A stretch of DNA of 64,000 nt from positions 11,307,501-11,371,500 of the forward strand of contig NC_084808.1 in the NCBI RefSeq assembly GCF_963583255.1. The letters run 5' to 3'. A model generated the notes under the pieces. That model was not told the origin of the DNA. It worked only from the letters and a program-made list of their open reading frames with translations, and ran no database searches. A program made the translations under genes and the position numbers. Source of the DNA: Pyrus communis. Taxonomy: Eukaryota > Streptophyta > Magnoliopsida > Rosales > Rosaceae. This document shows, piece by piece, positions 43,980 through 55,677 of the stretch (its first letter is position 1; every line of letters starts with the position of its first letter).

Positions 43980-44550
43980 ATGTCTAAGATTCTAATCTTC
44001 CATAGCGGTGGTATCATCTTGAAAGTCAAAAACCTCCATCTTTGTAGTGTTCAGTTCGTCCATTTGCACGAAGTTTGATTCAAACTTCTTACGACGAGAA
44101 TGATATTTAGCTACAACCTTCTAGGGAGCTCGGCAAACATAGGACCAATGGTCCTTTGAACCATAGCACATATCCGCATCCATGGTTTCAGGTACTTTGC
44201 CCTTATTCTTGAAGTTCGAGGCCTTGGGAGCGAGGTTTGAGCGCTTTTGGGCTTTGTTTCCTCCCTTGGATGGGCCTTGACTCTTGACCTTCATAGGGTG
44301 GCATTTGGCCACCCCTACCATGTTTTCCATTTTGGGCGTTGGTTTATGCTATAATGTGCTTCAGGCACATAAGTCACCCCAGTAGGTTGAGCTTAATGAT
44401 TCTTCATCAACAGATGGTTTTGCTTTTCAGCGATAAGTAAAACAGAGATCAAATCTGAGAACTTAGTGAACTTCTGAGCTCTATATTGTTGATGCAGGAT
44501 AATATTAGAAGTAGAGAAGGTTGAAATAGGAGTAAAGCATACAGGTTCTA
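43980..44550 (-). pseudogene. gag: gag C-terminus with zinc knuckle, copia element
   Basis: The minus strand shows AQKFTKFSDLISVLLIAEK and LMKNH at about 44400-44500, then a basic Ser/Lys/Gly-rich part (44121-44330) with a knuckle CYGSKDHWSYVC in which the second Cys is Ser. A TAG follows, then HSRRKKFESNF and TAMED. The N-terminal gag is not found. Confidence 0.6.
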
Positions 44551-46154
44551 ATAGACATGTATTGGTTTAATTTTGCATGAAAAAACTTCGGGTTTTCATG
44601 GGTGATCTTTTTAAAGAAAACTTCAAGTTTTCAAACAAGGCACGTTTATAAGAAACTTCAGGTTTCAAAATAATTATGAACTTTAGGTTCATATGTCCTT
44701 GCAGGCAAACACAAATATATACACAAAAAGATGCAACAAAATTATGGAAACAGAACTTCAAGTCTATAGTTATAACTGAATTAAGTATTTGGACTTTGGG
44801 CAAAAATTAAAAGAATGGGTGAAAAAAAATATAAAACCCAAATTGTCTAAAAGTGTTAAACAACGAAACTCGAGGCCTAAAAATATAGGTCAAGGCCCAC
44901 AAGGGGCTGAGCAAATTTGGTCTATGTGACCCAGGCCCAAAAATTGGGCTGGGGTTTCTTGGGTGCAGGCTTTAGGCCTATAGGGAGGAGAAGGACAAAA
45001 CAGGCTGCATTAAGCGAGCCCCCAAAAAAAATCCACACGTCCAACTGTAGGCGGGACCAAGAATTTTGTGTTTTTTTTTTCACATACTGATCAGGCCCTA
45101 ATGTTAATAGTGGAGTGCAAGCCTAATATTGTAGACTGGTTGCATAAAATGAGCTGGGCCTAAAAGGGTGGCCCAAATGGGGGGTGGATCATGTATGACG
45201 AAATACGGGGGAAGACAGATGTGGCAACAGAGCTGGGATTTGGTGCGGCACATAACACCAGAACACCATGGCCCTTCAGGCCGGTGTTGGGTCGAGGCAA
45301 GGATTGGGTCGAATCATGCGAGCCCTGTTCTTAAAAAAAATTCTTTTTTTTTTCTGCAGGTCACGAAGGTCAACCCAAAGATTTGGGGCTTAGGGTTTCA
45401 ACAAAAAAAAAAACACCCCAGTCGGAGCTAGGTGCAGTCACTAGGGACGAAGGCACCGCCGCTATAGACGGATGTATTTTGGGAAAATTTTCTCGGTGCA
45501 AGGTCAAAGGTTCAACGGCGAGCAAGTTCTGGGGGCTGGAGGGAGTACATCGACATCAGGGGGGAACCTAAGAAATTCAAACTTGAATTTCACCCAAAGT
45601 CGATGAAATTTCTTCGGGAATTTCAATGCTATCAAATCAAAATTACGATACCATGTCAGGTTTGGTCAAAAAATTGCACGATAAAGTTATGGTCTCACTG
45701 TAGGCAATGTGCATTTTCTTGGTTTGGGTGCCATGGGTGTCGGGTTTCAAAAGAGCTTTGATGCTCCGTGCTTGCTCGGGGTCACAGGTTCGAAGAACCA
45801 AGGTGGCGATTTTTTATTTTTTTATTTTTTTTCAATTATGAAATTCAATTATATGCATATTCAAATCAATAATATTTTAATGCATGTACATATATTTGAT
45901 GCAATTCATGGCAAATATCAAATTCACATAATTTAACAATTATGAATATAATGCATACACAATTTATGTAAACTCTAAATTTTGAAAAAACCTAAAGTTG
46001 GGTCATGCATTATGGTGAATGTTCATGCTATCAGGGCTGCAAAAATATCGAGATAAAAACTGTTGTTTTGAAAGAACATGCGTGATGATATGGATGAAGT
46101 GGTTTGATGCAGAAAAATTCTTCTACGTTAGATTCCTAAGCAGAGCAGTAGGAG
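44551..46154. other. Copia leader / lost gag start
   Basis: About 1.6 kb between primer site and gag remnant with no matching gag frame. It contains short inverted repeats at 44582-44692, a GGCCCA-rich part (44870-45060), homopolymers (A and T near 45320-45420, T near 45815-45830) and an AT-rich part. A TGGTATCGTAA-like sequence on the minus strand near 45650 is only weakly primer-like. It may be an insertion or a rearranged leader. Confidence 0.4.
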
Positions 46155-46167
46155 CGTGCTGATAACG
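46155..46167 (-). other. Primer-site candidate of copia element
   Basis: Minus-strand CGTTATCAGCACG lies directly next to the LTR end CTACAACA. I recognise this as a common sequence at this position in plant Ty1/copia elements. Confidence 0.6.
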
Positions 46168-46468
46168 TGTTGTAGCCTATTTTATCTGACAAATATGAGG
46201 GGGTCAGCAGCAAGGAGAAGAGAGAGTGAGAGAGATGTGTTCGTAGAATTGTAGGGGAATATGTGTTATCCCTCCTACATAGTGCCTTTATTTAAAGAAC
46301 TAAAAGGAGAGAAGAAATTCCTTCATCGCCAAAGAATACAAGTTGCAATAGGAAAGGATAACTAGAATCAAATCTAATCTAGGATTTACACAATCACACT
46401 TAAACTAGGAAAGTTTACAACATTATTTTATATTTTAAAATGTTAAACAATATACGATAAACACAACA
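46168..46468 (-). repeat. 5' LTR of copia element (301 bp)
   Basis: On the minus strand it starts TGTTGTGTTTATCG and ends GGCTACAACA, giving the inverted ends TGTTG...CAACA. It contains TTTAAATAAAGGCACT, a likely TATA/poly(A) region. No second copy is found in the window. Confidence 0.68.
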
Positions 46469-46871
46469 TCAGGTGTACAGGGTGTGGATCCCAAAGCATC
46501 ACTTCATAGTAGATCCAACAAACTCAACCCAACTCACCTCTGGAACTCTTGTAAAGAACCACTAGAGCAACCTTGTAATGAACAAACTAGCGTATTGCGA
46601 GGTTACTAGGTGCGCCTAAAGTAAGAGTACCAAACTCGTCTAAGAGCAAGTCCACCCCTAAAAGTGCGCTGGCACCTAGCCCATTTTATCCACGCAAATG
46701 AATAGTAATTGACCACAATGAACAGTAATTGGCCAAATGCATCTCTACCCCTAAAAAATAAGCTGGCACAAAGTTTAGTCAATTCGTATAAAAATATTAT
46801 TATTTTTTGGGTAAATTACATTTTACCCCCTCAGGTTTGGGGTCGATTTCAACTCCTTACAACATTTATAA
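46469..46871. other. Spacer between copia element and E5
   Basis: A GAGCAAGTCCACCCCTAAAA-type sequence at about 46648, and a diverged direct repeat (46653-46679 and 46746-46773, sharing CCCCTAAAA and GCTGGCAC), look like a small interspersed element but no terminal repeats were confirmed. ACATTTTACCCCCTCAGG near 46820-46840 is a word common in plant repeats. No gene. Confidence 0.35.
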
Positions 46872-47177
46872 TGTGACAACCCGTCCCTATTTTTCAATGT
46901 AATTTCTTTTCTGTTGGTGTGAGTTGACGATATTACCCCTTTTTCGATAAAAGTGGGATCTAACATGGACGTGGTTTTCGGCTTTCAGTTTCTTCTTCTT
47001 GGTTTCATACTTAAATAGTACTTGTCAATACGAATATGTGAGCACATGTTAGACTCGAATTAGACATGTAACAAAAAAGTTAAGCTCCGTTAAAGTACGT
47101 TGACCACGAGTATTCGTGTACACGGACGTATGGATTTATAGTGTCTAAAACATTTAAAGCAATCTAATTTTATACAT
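46872..47177 (+). repeat. 5' LTR of E5, left fragment
   Basis: A canonical Tekay-type LTR start (TGTGACAACCCGTCCC). It stops where E3 begins; the remainder lies at 59261-60966. Confidence 0.68.
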
Positions 47178-49140
47178 TAAGAATGTGACACACACAAATT
47201 AAACCCTATTTGTGACAATTGTAGTAATGATGTAAGTAGGGATCGTTCTAACCGGGGATTAACTAGGGGTGTTAATCTACTTTGAATTGACTCAAAAACA
47301 CAAAAACTAAACTTAAAGACTCTTAACAAGACTACTATGACTCAGAATAGCTTTGAAACACTCAAAACTGCCTAAAACAATCGAATTGACTCAAACAGAA
47401 ACTAGAACTTAGTTTGGACGAATTTGAAAGTGTTTATAACTCCAAATGCTTAAAAACACAAAATAAAACAAATACAAATGACTACGACTCAAAAATATGG
47501 GGGGATTGAGTTTTTGATGAAATTAACTAAAATGCACAAATTGTAATTAAGGGCAAAATGTAAATATGAATGTGATGAAAATATGGATGGAATGCTAGCT
47601 AGAAGGTTCTTCTCCACACATGTTACACTTGCATACAAGATGATTTTCAGTTGGTCTTTCGATAAATTATGAAACTCAACACCCCGGGTTAATTAGGTCC
47701 GCTTAAATTAACCGTCAAGTTCTCCTTAAGTTAATGAATTGGATGGGTTTGCGCAACGCAATTCACAAGATTCTCCAAAAGTCCTTTACGTGAAAAGCAC
47801 AATAAAGATACAATCAAAGATCATTAAGCATCATGAAAACTATAAGTGTTGACGAGGCCTTCGTTACTATGATGAGCATGAAACTAGTGCCAAGAATTCA
47901 TTTAACGCGATTGTTTATAAGCAACCTCCACTACTTGTGAATATAAGTTCATAACTATTAGGTGAAACTCACTTATATTCTAGCGTCATATTCATGCATG
48001 AAAATTAAGCGTGCACTCTCAATAAACATACATAAATAAGTTATCAATCAAACGGTTAAACAAATTGAATCCACAACTTATGAAATTCCAACCAAAGGTA
48101 ATCAATTCATATTGCAAGCATAAACATGGTTTCGAATCACCCCCTAGCTAAAGGGGGTTTAGTTCCTCATACGTACAAGACAAAGAGAATTGAAATTAAA
48201 CATTGAAATCAAAGGAAAAGAAACACCTAAACATTCCAACAACTCAAACTTGAATTGTATGAACGTTTAGGCCCTCTTCTCTTCCTCTTTGTTGCGGCAC
48301 AAGGTCTAAGGATAGGTTTTGGGGTGGTATTTGTATGGAGGAATGGATGTGTGATGGTTGGAGGGCACGGCAATGGAGAGAAAAGATGCAGAAAATGGAA
48401 TGGATTTGCACGGCATTGGTTATGTGATTGTGATGGTGTGTTGTGTGATTGTTTTGTGTTGTGAATGGGAAATGTGTGTATGAATGCATTGCATGGTTTT
48501 ATAGGGAGAGAATGAATGAGAGAGCATGTGAATGGCAGCTAGGAGGGAATGATTAAAGAGGGAATGCATGTGGAATGACAACTAGGTTGGTTGGTGGAAA
48601 GCTGGAAATGCAAAGGGGAATGCTGGAAATGGGATGGGAGTGCACGGCAAGGTTGTGTGTTTGTGATGGGAGAACATGGATGAATGATTAAGAGTGCATG
48701 TGGGTGAATTATAGAATGGGAAAGCATGTGAGTGACAACTAGGGTGAATGGTGGCTGCAATGATGAAGTGGGATGGCTGGAATTAGGATGGGAGGCCACG
48801 GCATAGAATGTGTTTGGGTGCATGTGGCTGAAATTGGTAGGTTATGCATGGGTTAGGATGGTTTTTGGGAAGAGAATGGGCTAGGCCCTTTGTTTTATGT
48901 CCTAAAGTGCATACAAGGCCTTCAATTTCGCCCAACACTTTGGCTCCAAGCATAAGTTATCCATCCTTAGCCCAACAGTGCTCCAAAAGGCCCCAAAAGG
49001 CTCCACAATGCATCCTTTCTTCAAATACGTCTTATGATCTTGAAAACACACAAAAGAAGCTTGAAGAATTAAAATAACTAAGAATTAATAACATAAATGC
49101 ACGAAAACGAGCCAACTAAGTTGCCTAAATATGCTCCTAT
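47178..49140 (-). repeat. 3' LTR of E3 (about 1963 bp)
   Basis: On the minus strand it starts TGATAGGAGC and ends GTGTCACATTCTTA, without the usual CA end. Closely matches 57296-59260. The R-U5 half aligns with E1. TATA box CTATAAAA at 48497-48504, stem-loop at 48226-48271. Confidence 0.9.
48497..48504 (-). promoter_or_regulatory. TATA box of E3 3' LTR
   Basis: CTATAAAA on the minus strand at the place where E1 and E2 have CTATAAATA. The other LTR has it at 58615-58622. Confidence 0.55.
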
Positions 49141-49158
49141 CAAATTCCCCCACACTTA
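49141..49158 (-). other. Polypurine tract of E3
   Basis: Minus-strand GCTAAGTGTGGGGGAATT next to the LTR start, identical to E2. Confidence 0.72.
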
Positions 49159-50786
49159 GCTTTTGCTAGTCCTCGAGCAAAACAGAAAAACAAAACAAAA
49201 CCTAAACCTTCCAACAATGGTCTCAGGGGTTCTTAATGCACATGACATGTTCAAGAACATTACTCACATAGATTTTAATCATCCTTACACTTAAGTACAT
49301 ACTTAATCATAGTCACCACATATTAGTTCACAATTAAGCATTTAAAACCATGTTTTAAATGTAGTAACATGCCTTAGAGAATTTGCTCAATTCCTTACAA
49401 GATATGCACTCAATTTTCACTCAGATTTTCTAACTACACACCCTAATCTAGTTACATGTGAGAAGATTGATGTAAACATGAAAACGAACACTCACATATA
49501 TGTATCACAAAGAAAGCAATTTCTGGAGTTAATAAGCATGTTTAGGTATGATCTCATGAATGGAATGCTACTACTTAGATGCAAGAACCAGTGACACCAT
49601 ATGCTCATACCAAGTTCAAACTCCACAAATTGAAACACATAACACTCAAGATTGAAGTCACGGGTTGTACTGGGGCTTGGGGTGTTTAGATAACAAAGAA
49701 AGGCTATGGAAAACAAAGGTTCTTAAAAAAAATAGTGAGCAAAGCACTTGAATCAACTTAGAATTCACTTTTGAATGAAAACTCAACTTTTGAACAAAAA
49801 GGGAGAATTTAGACAATTTAGGGCCAGATTTGGTGTTTTGGACCCTTTCTTTCTTTCTTTTCTTTTCTGTTTTTCTTTTTCATATTTTTTTCACAATTTT
49901 TTTTTTTTCTTTTGAATCTCAAAACATACATAAACACTTAAGAACAAAACATTCTCTCCCCCACACTCATTTTCTTTCATAATGTAACTCAAAAGGAATT
50001 CATTTAAGTCATGCTCACTATCTAACAAGGGTGTGGACTGTCCTAAACTAGGCTAGGTGAGGATAATGTGGGTTAACAAAGAATAAAGGCTAAACAAGGC
50101 TCAACGGGGTTAACTTAAACATATAATGAAGTAGGATACACGGCAATTTGGCTTTGGTGGTGGTCACTACACAACTTCTTCTTGAATATGTGTTATGCAA
50201 ATCAATAACATGCTTCGAATGAAATGGGCATGAGTTCTAGCATTTGGAACTATATGATGAAACGCCTTCTAAGTAGTAACCAACCAAAGAATAATGAGAC
50301 CAAGCAACAACTTTAGAAAACAATAATGCACAGATTTTAACTCTCCAAATAACGTTTAGGCTCAAGTCTCACAAGGTTGTAGCGTTTGTTTGAGTTCCTT
50401 CCTTCAAGCATGTTACAGAAACGAATTTTTCTTTTATGATTGCATGTGAAGTCATACATTATAACCATAACCAAGCATACACCAAGAGTAAATCAAACTT
50501 TTCTCCATGTTTATAACTCTTTTTAATAGTCATGCAATTACAAACCGAATCCTCATCATTGTGTTCGAAGGTACCCTAAGACACAAACACACAAAAACGA
50601 CTCAAAACACTCTTTTTAGGTTTTTCAAAACATGTTTTTCAAATTTTTATGTGATTTTCGGAGTTATAAAACAAAACACACTAAAACACTCCAAAACAGC
50701 TTAAAAATACCTTAAAACAGCAAGGAACAACACTTGAAGTTATGGGTGATAAAATCCCACGAATTTGCATCAAATATACTTAGTTA
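49159..50786. other. E3 3' non-coding region
   Basis: Aligns with the corresponding regions of E1 and E2. A TTTC-rich stretch lies at 49845-49915. No shared reading frame. Confidence 0.6.
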
Positions 50787-50815
50787 CCCCCCCCCCCCCC
50801 CACACTTAAATCAAA
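50787..50815 (-). other. Internal PPT-like tract of E3 with 15-base G run
   Basis: Minus-strand TTTAAGTGTG followed by 15 G (C on the plus strand at 50787-50801). Confidence 0.6.
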
Positions 50816-51206
50816 CATTGTCCTTAATGTTTTAAGCATAGATTCACACAAAACATAAGTAAACACATAAACAACATCTAACAACCTAACATGGCAGAAT
50901 GTAACTAACAAAAAGAAGAGTTTAGGGACGCAAATCTGGTTGTGGAGTGTAAATTCCATCTTCTCCTTGGTGATTGCATTGAGGCTTGATCTTGGTGATT
51001 CCACAGGCTTAATCTTGAACTGGGCTGGAGGATTCTTTTGGTCTCCCCCGAAGGTCTGAGCTTACTCCTTTTATCTGTTTCTTTGTTCAATCTTTCCAAT
51101 TCGTATTGAAGAGGGTTAGAGGATAACTCAGCATATGCAGTTGTTGCGCTTGTCTCCACATGCTTCAATGTATCATTTTCACTTGCCTTACTTGCTCCCC
51201 TTGCAG

Positions 51207-51268
51207 AAGATGTCCCTTATCTGGAAGTGTATCAACCGTTGAAGATGACTATTCGAGAGCAACGCTAG
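51207..51268 (+). other. Exon-like segment upstream of antisense ORF (E3)
   Basis: The same 62-nt segment with CCCCTTGCAG before and CTAG/GTAAGC after. In this copy the solo LTR now separates it from the antisense ORF. Confidence 0.38.
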
Positions 51269-52023
51269 GTAAGCAACCAGGGAATAGATTCCAGGTAGTC
51301 GGTTCCAGATCGGAAGACTGACTCCAAGTGTCGGCTGATTGCTTATTTCACTTTGCCATGCGAGTAAGAACAAGGACAAAGGAAAAGACAGGGAAAAAGC
51401 ATGATATGAGATACCTTTGCTTTCGCCCTTGATGATATGAGATACTTTTGCTTTTGAAGAAGTTCCTCCTGCCTCATCTGTTCTCCAGGCATTTGGTATC
51501 TTCTTTGGGGGTACATCAATGGTTGAATAGGTGTTCTCAAGGGAAGAAGAAAACTGAGCATGTTGAGAGGTTTGGTTGTAGCTACATTCTCGGCCGAGAA
51601 GAAGAGTCATGCGTTTTTGGATGTATGCCTTGCCATGAATGTTGACATATATAGGGATTTCCCAATAGCAAGTGGTGGTACTGTTCTTTTACCATTGTCG
51701 ACAAAAGTTTTGATCCAGCAAATCAGGCTTTGTGAAAAAGAGTGATGACTTTTCGATCCTTGAAAACGCCTCTTTGATTTCTGAGCAAACGCCTCTTCGA
51801 TTTCTGAACAAACGCCTCTTTGATTTCTAAATGGCAAGTAGTAGTGCGGATGCGGCTCTGTCACCCACGCTTGTCGGCAAAAGTATGTAGTTGGGATGAT
51901 GACCTCCACGCGTTTTCAACTTTGTCAGAGATCTTTTGACAAAGTTGCACGCGTTATCTGAAAAGCCGAGAGAGCGTCGCCGAACTTTCTGTAGGAAAAT
52001 CCGGCTTTTTGAATTGGTGGTCG

Positions 52024-52028
52024 TGTCG
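52024..52028. repeat. Target-site duplication of solo LTR, left (TGTCG)
   Basis: TGTCG before the solo LTR, repeated exactly at 54241-54245. Confidence 0.92.
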
Positions 52029-54240
52029 TGATAGGAGCATATTCATGCGACTTAAATGGCTTGTTCTCGTGCATTTACGTTATGTTTCTTTAGTTATTTT
52101 AGTCCTTTATGCTTCTTTTGTGTGTTTTCAGGTTCTAAGGGCAAAGTATGCAAAAGGATGCCTTTTGGAGCCTTTTGGAGCAAATTAGAGATTGGAATGG
52201 ATATCATATGCTTGGAGCCAAAAGGATGGACGAAATTGAAGGATTCCTCCTCCATTGCAGCCACATGCACATTCAATCATTCACACCAAAACCTTGCACA
52301 TGTTTTCCCATTTCATTATCCATTCACCTTGCAGCCACTCCACATGCATTTCTAGCTTTTCCTTTGCATTCCCCCTTTAATCAACACATGCATCCACTCA
52401 CCACCAGAAATCATCATTGCCGTGGGTACCTATCCCATTTCAGATTGTCATTCCACTTCATTGCACATGCATCTTCATAATTCAACACATGCATTCATTA
52501 TTTATTTACTTTGCATCCTTTAATTTAATCACATGCACATTCAAACAAACACAATCATTCCAGCCATACCTTGCATTTTCAGATTGTTCCTCCATCATTG
52601 CACCACAATGCAGCCACATGCACTTGTTCCTCTAACATTTCAGCCACTTGCACTCCCATTCTCTCCCAAAACCGTGCACATGCCTTCTCCTTGCATTTCC
52701 AGCCATTCCACATGCTATTTCAGCCACATGCACTCATAATCATTCAACCAACATGTGCACATGCAACCTAGCTGTCATGTTCCCCCCATTTCACCTATAA
52801 ATACTCATTCATACACTCTTCCATAAACACTCATCCATTGCAGAAATGTAGACCATCAAACTCCCTTGTGCCGTGCTCTCCCTTACAATCCAAACACCAT
52901 CCTTCCATTTCCACCACTCCTCTTCCATATCTCCACCACTCCCCAAACCATTCACACCATCAAACTCACCTTAGACCTTGTGCCACAACGAAGAGGAAGA
53001 GAAGAGTGCCTAAACGTTCATACAATTCAAGTTTGAGTTGTTGGAATGTTTAGGTGTTTCTTTGATTTCAATGTTTAATTTCAATGCTCTTTGTTTTGTA
53101 CGAATGAGGAATGGATGATAAGAGGGCCTAAACGTTCATACAATTCAAGTTTGAGTTGTTGGAATGTTTAGGCGTTTCTTTGATTCTCTTTGTTTTGTAC
53201 CATGAGGAACTAAACCCCCCTTGGTTAGGGGGTGATTCGAATATATGTTTATGCTTGCATTTTGATTTGAATACTTCTAATTGCGTTTCATAAGTTGTGG
53301 ATTCAATTCGTTTAACTGTTTGATTGATAACTTATTTATGTATGTTCATTGAGAGTGCACACTTAATTTTCATGCATGAATATGACGCTAGAATATAAGT
53401 GAGTTTCACCTAATCGTTATGAACTTATATTCACAAGTAGTGGAGGTTGCTTATAAACAATCGCGTTAAATGAATTCTTGGCATAAGTTTCATGCAATCC
53501 ATAGTAACGAATGCCTCGTCAACACTTATAATTTTCATAGAGCGTAATGATTCTTGCTTGTACCTCTTCTATGCATTCATGTTGAGGACTTGTGGGGAAT
53601 GTTTTGAATTGTCGCATGCATCATCCAATTCAATAACGTTAGGAAGATTTGAAGGTTAATTAGTGCATCACGGTTAACTTGGGGTGTTGAGTATCATAGT
53701 TTATTGAAATGCAATTGGAAATCATTTTATTATGCAAGTATAACATGTATGGAGATGAACCCCTTAGCCATTCTATCATCCATTCATTCCATTCCATCAA
53801 ATTCGTTTTACAATCTGTTTAGTTTATTAACTTGTTTTGTTATTTCAATTTTCGTATAAATCTAAATCCCCCTTTACTTTAATGTCCAATTTAGTTAGAA
53901 ATCAATTTAGTTTGTGCTTTTAAGTGTTTTGATTCATTTTATTTCCCAATTTCGTCCAGATTCACCAAAGTGCTCAAAACTGCCCAGAAAGTGATTTTAA
54001 GGCAGTTTTGAGTGTTTTGGGTGATGTTTGAGTCTTTTGGTTTGTCTTAGTGTTTTAAAGTTTAGCTTTGCATTCTTTGAGTCTAGTATAGTGTTTCATA
54101 TTGTTATTTTACGTTTTTGAGTCAAATCCAAGTGGTTAACAATCTCTCCTAATCCCCGGTCCAGAACGATCCCTACTTATACATATACTACAATTTGACG
54201 AAAAGAGGGTTTAATTTGTGTGCGTATAAATCACGCATCA
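52029..54240 (+). repeat. Solo LTR of the E1/E2 family
   Basis: A single 2212-bp LTR in plus orientation, starting TGATAGGAGC and ending AATCACGCATCA, with an exact 5-bp target duplication. The R-U5 part aligns with E1 and E2 in inverse orientation. TATA box CTATAAATA at 52795-52803; stem-loops at 53009-53054 and 53127-53172; about nine CATGCA motifs in U3. The internal region was presumably lost by LTR-LTR recombination. It lies in the promoter-like region of the E3 antisense ORF. Confidence 0.92.
52795..52803 (+). promoter_or_regulatory. TATA box of solo LTR
   Basis: CTATAAATA in plus orientation, about 770 bp into the LTR. Transcripts from here would run towards the antisense ORF at 54374. 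Confidence 0.58.
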
Positions 54241-54245
54241 TGTCG
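54241..54245. repeat. Target-site duplication of solo LTR, right (TGTCG)
   Basis: Exact copy of 52024-52028; E3 sequence resumes with CCTCTCC. Confidence 0.92.
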
Positions 54246-54373
54246 CCTCTCCTTTTTACAGAAGTATCGATCACCTCCAACATGCACACTTTGACGGTTG
54301 CTCATTTGTGAAAATCGTCTCCGGTCCTTTGAGATTTTGCTTCATCCACCCTTCTCTTTTAACACCTTTGAAA

Positions 54374-55006
54374 ATGGCTAACCCATCTAACCTTTGCTTA
54401 GATTTGAGTCTCAGCAGTGATCCGGGTGCGCCGCGTCAGGCTAAGGTATGGTGCCCGTCTTTCTTATCTTCTAATGGCCCTCTTACAGGTGAAGACTCCA
54501 TGATGACGGATGCAACAACAGCTACGATAGTAGCTAGGAACCTCCTCACTCCTAAAGATAGTAGGCTGCTTTCAAGACGGTCCGATGAGTTGGCCGTTCA
54601 AGAGTCCCTAACTCTCAGTGTTCAGTGTGCGGGCACTGTGTCCAACATGGGCCAACGCCTACTTGCTCGATCCCGTCAAGTTGAATCATTGATGGCGGAG
54701 GTGGAAAATCTTAAGCAAGAGATCAAGCAGCTTAAGCACGAGAATAGAAGCTTGCACGTGCTTGCAAATAATTATTTGACGGGCATAAAGAGGAAGCTTG
54801 ATGAGCTGCAAGAATCTGAAGGCCGAATTCAAAGTGACCGTCAAAGGCTTTCGGCTTTCCTCCAGATGCACCTTTTTCCTGGGTCATCTAGCGTTCCACC
54901 AAGTATTGAGGCCTCGAATGATCTATCTTCGATGCCTCCCGCTCCGATGCCTCCCGCTTCTAGAGTTTTGCCACGTAGTGGGGCTTCACGTAAACAACCT
55001 TTGTGA
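54374..55006 (+). CDS. Antisense coiled-coil protein of the element (E3 copy, intact)
   Basis: 210 residues from the ATG of MANPSNLCLDLSLSSD; an in-frame ATG at 54308 lies in sequence that is untranslated in the other copies. Order: Ser/Leu-rich start, ARNLLTPKDSRLLS, SNMGQRLLARSRQVESL, a coiled coil (MAEVENLKQEIKQLKHENRSL, then KRKLDELQESEG), a short Pro-rich tail and the end GASRKQPL as in E1. No stop or frameshift. In a stretch of about 230 bp compared with E1, I count about 15 silent and 9 amino-acid-changing codon differences. Function unknown. The solo LTR ends about 130 bp before its ATG. Confidence 0.7.
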   Translation: MANPSNLCLDLSLSSDPGAPRQAKVWCPSFLSSNGPLTGEDSMMTDATTATIVARNLLTPKDSRLLSRRSDELAVQESLTLSVQCAGTVSNMGQRLLARSRQVESLMAEVENLKQEIKQLKHENRSLHVLANNYLTGIKRKLDELQESEGRIQSDRQRLSAFLQMHLFPGSSSVPPSIEASNDLSSMPPAPMPPASRVLPRSGASRKQPL

Positions 55007-55164
55007 AAGTTACATTCTTTTATTTTTTTTATTTTTTATTTTTTTTAAGCATGTAACTTCTCAGAGATCAATGGACATGCTTTATTTTATTCAGTGTATT
55101 GGGTTGCCTCCCAAGTAGCGCTTTCTTTTACGTCTTGCAGCCGAACGAAACCTTCTTTTCTCAC

Positions 55165-55668
55165 TTAGGACCCACAGCATGGAGGGGTCTCCTCCACAAC
55201 ATGCCCTTCAACACTTCCATAATACGGCTCACTGAATGGGCGGGGATAATGATCCTCCCTGATGGTGATGTTTTGGTTCTGAACGTCCATGTACATGCTC
55301 CCACCACCTTGAAATTGATTGGGTACCTGCACCAAAGAAGGTAACAACCTATTAGTTGAAATGGGAATCGGAATTGGGATTGGAGACTTACTAGGATGTT
55401 GTGGTAATGCCCCAAGGGCAGCCACCCTCTTGCCAATTTTAGCACAAGGCACGGCCATATTGGATGTTTTTAAGGTAGTGGCATGTTCGTTGTGCTCCAA
55501 TCCAATTCCTTCCTCGATGGTGATTCTAGATGCATCCTTCTTGATTTGTGCGAATCCTTTCGGCCCTATGTCCTTATGCACATCTATGACAAAACAAGAA
55601 TGAACATCATTAGTATTCTTAATAGATTCAAAAACTTTAAAATTAATCATATCACCACCAAACTCCAT
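55165..55668 (-). pseudogene. pol: Post-protease pol remnant (E3)
   Basis: Counterpart of 32032-32541 in E2, with LTMEFGGDMINFKVFESIK and IGLEHNEHATTLK. It follows the TGA that ends protease. No RT motif is found afterwards. Confidence 0.5.
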
Positions 55669-55677
55669 AGTTAAGGC

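Larger units (their letters stand above)
40330..46468 (-). mobile_element. Ty1/copia element, 3' end missing
   Basis: Minus-strand order from the 301-bp LTR at 46168-46468: primer site, long leader, gag remnant with knuckle, protease, pre-integrase and integrase, RT, RNase H. Integrase before RT identifies Ty1/copia. The RNase H end and 3' LTR are missing; the sequence stops matching near 40330. Many stops make it non-functional. I do not assign a lineage. Confidence 0.8.

Noticed and set aside
45168..45571. Open frames in the copia leader
   Set aside because: No resemblance to gag or other proteins; frames run through homopolymers.
46640..46800. MITE
   Set aside because: Sequence flavour is MITE-like, but I could not define terminal inverted repeats or a target duplication.
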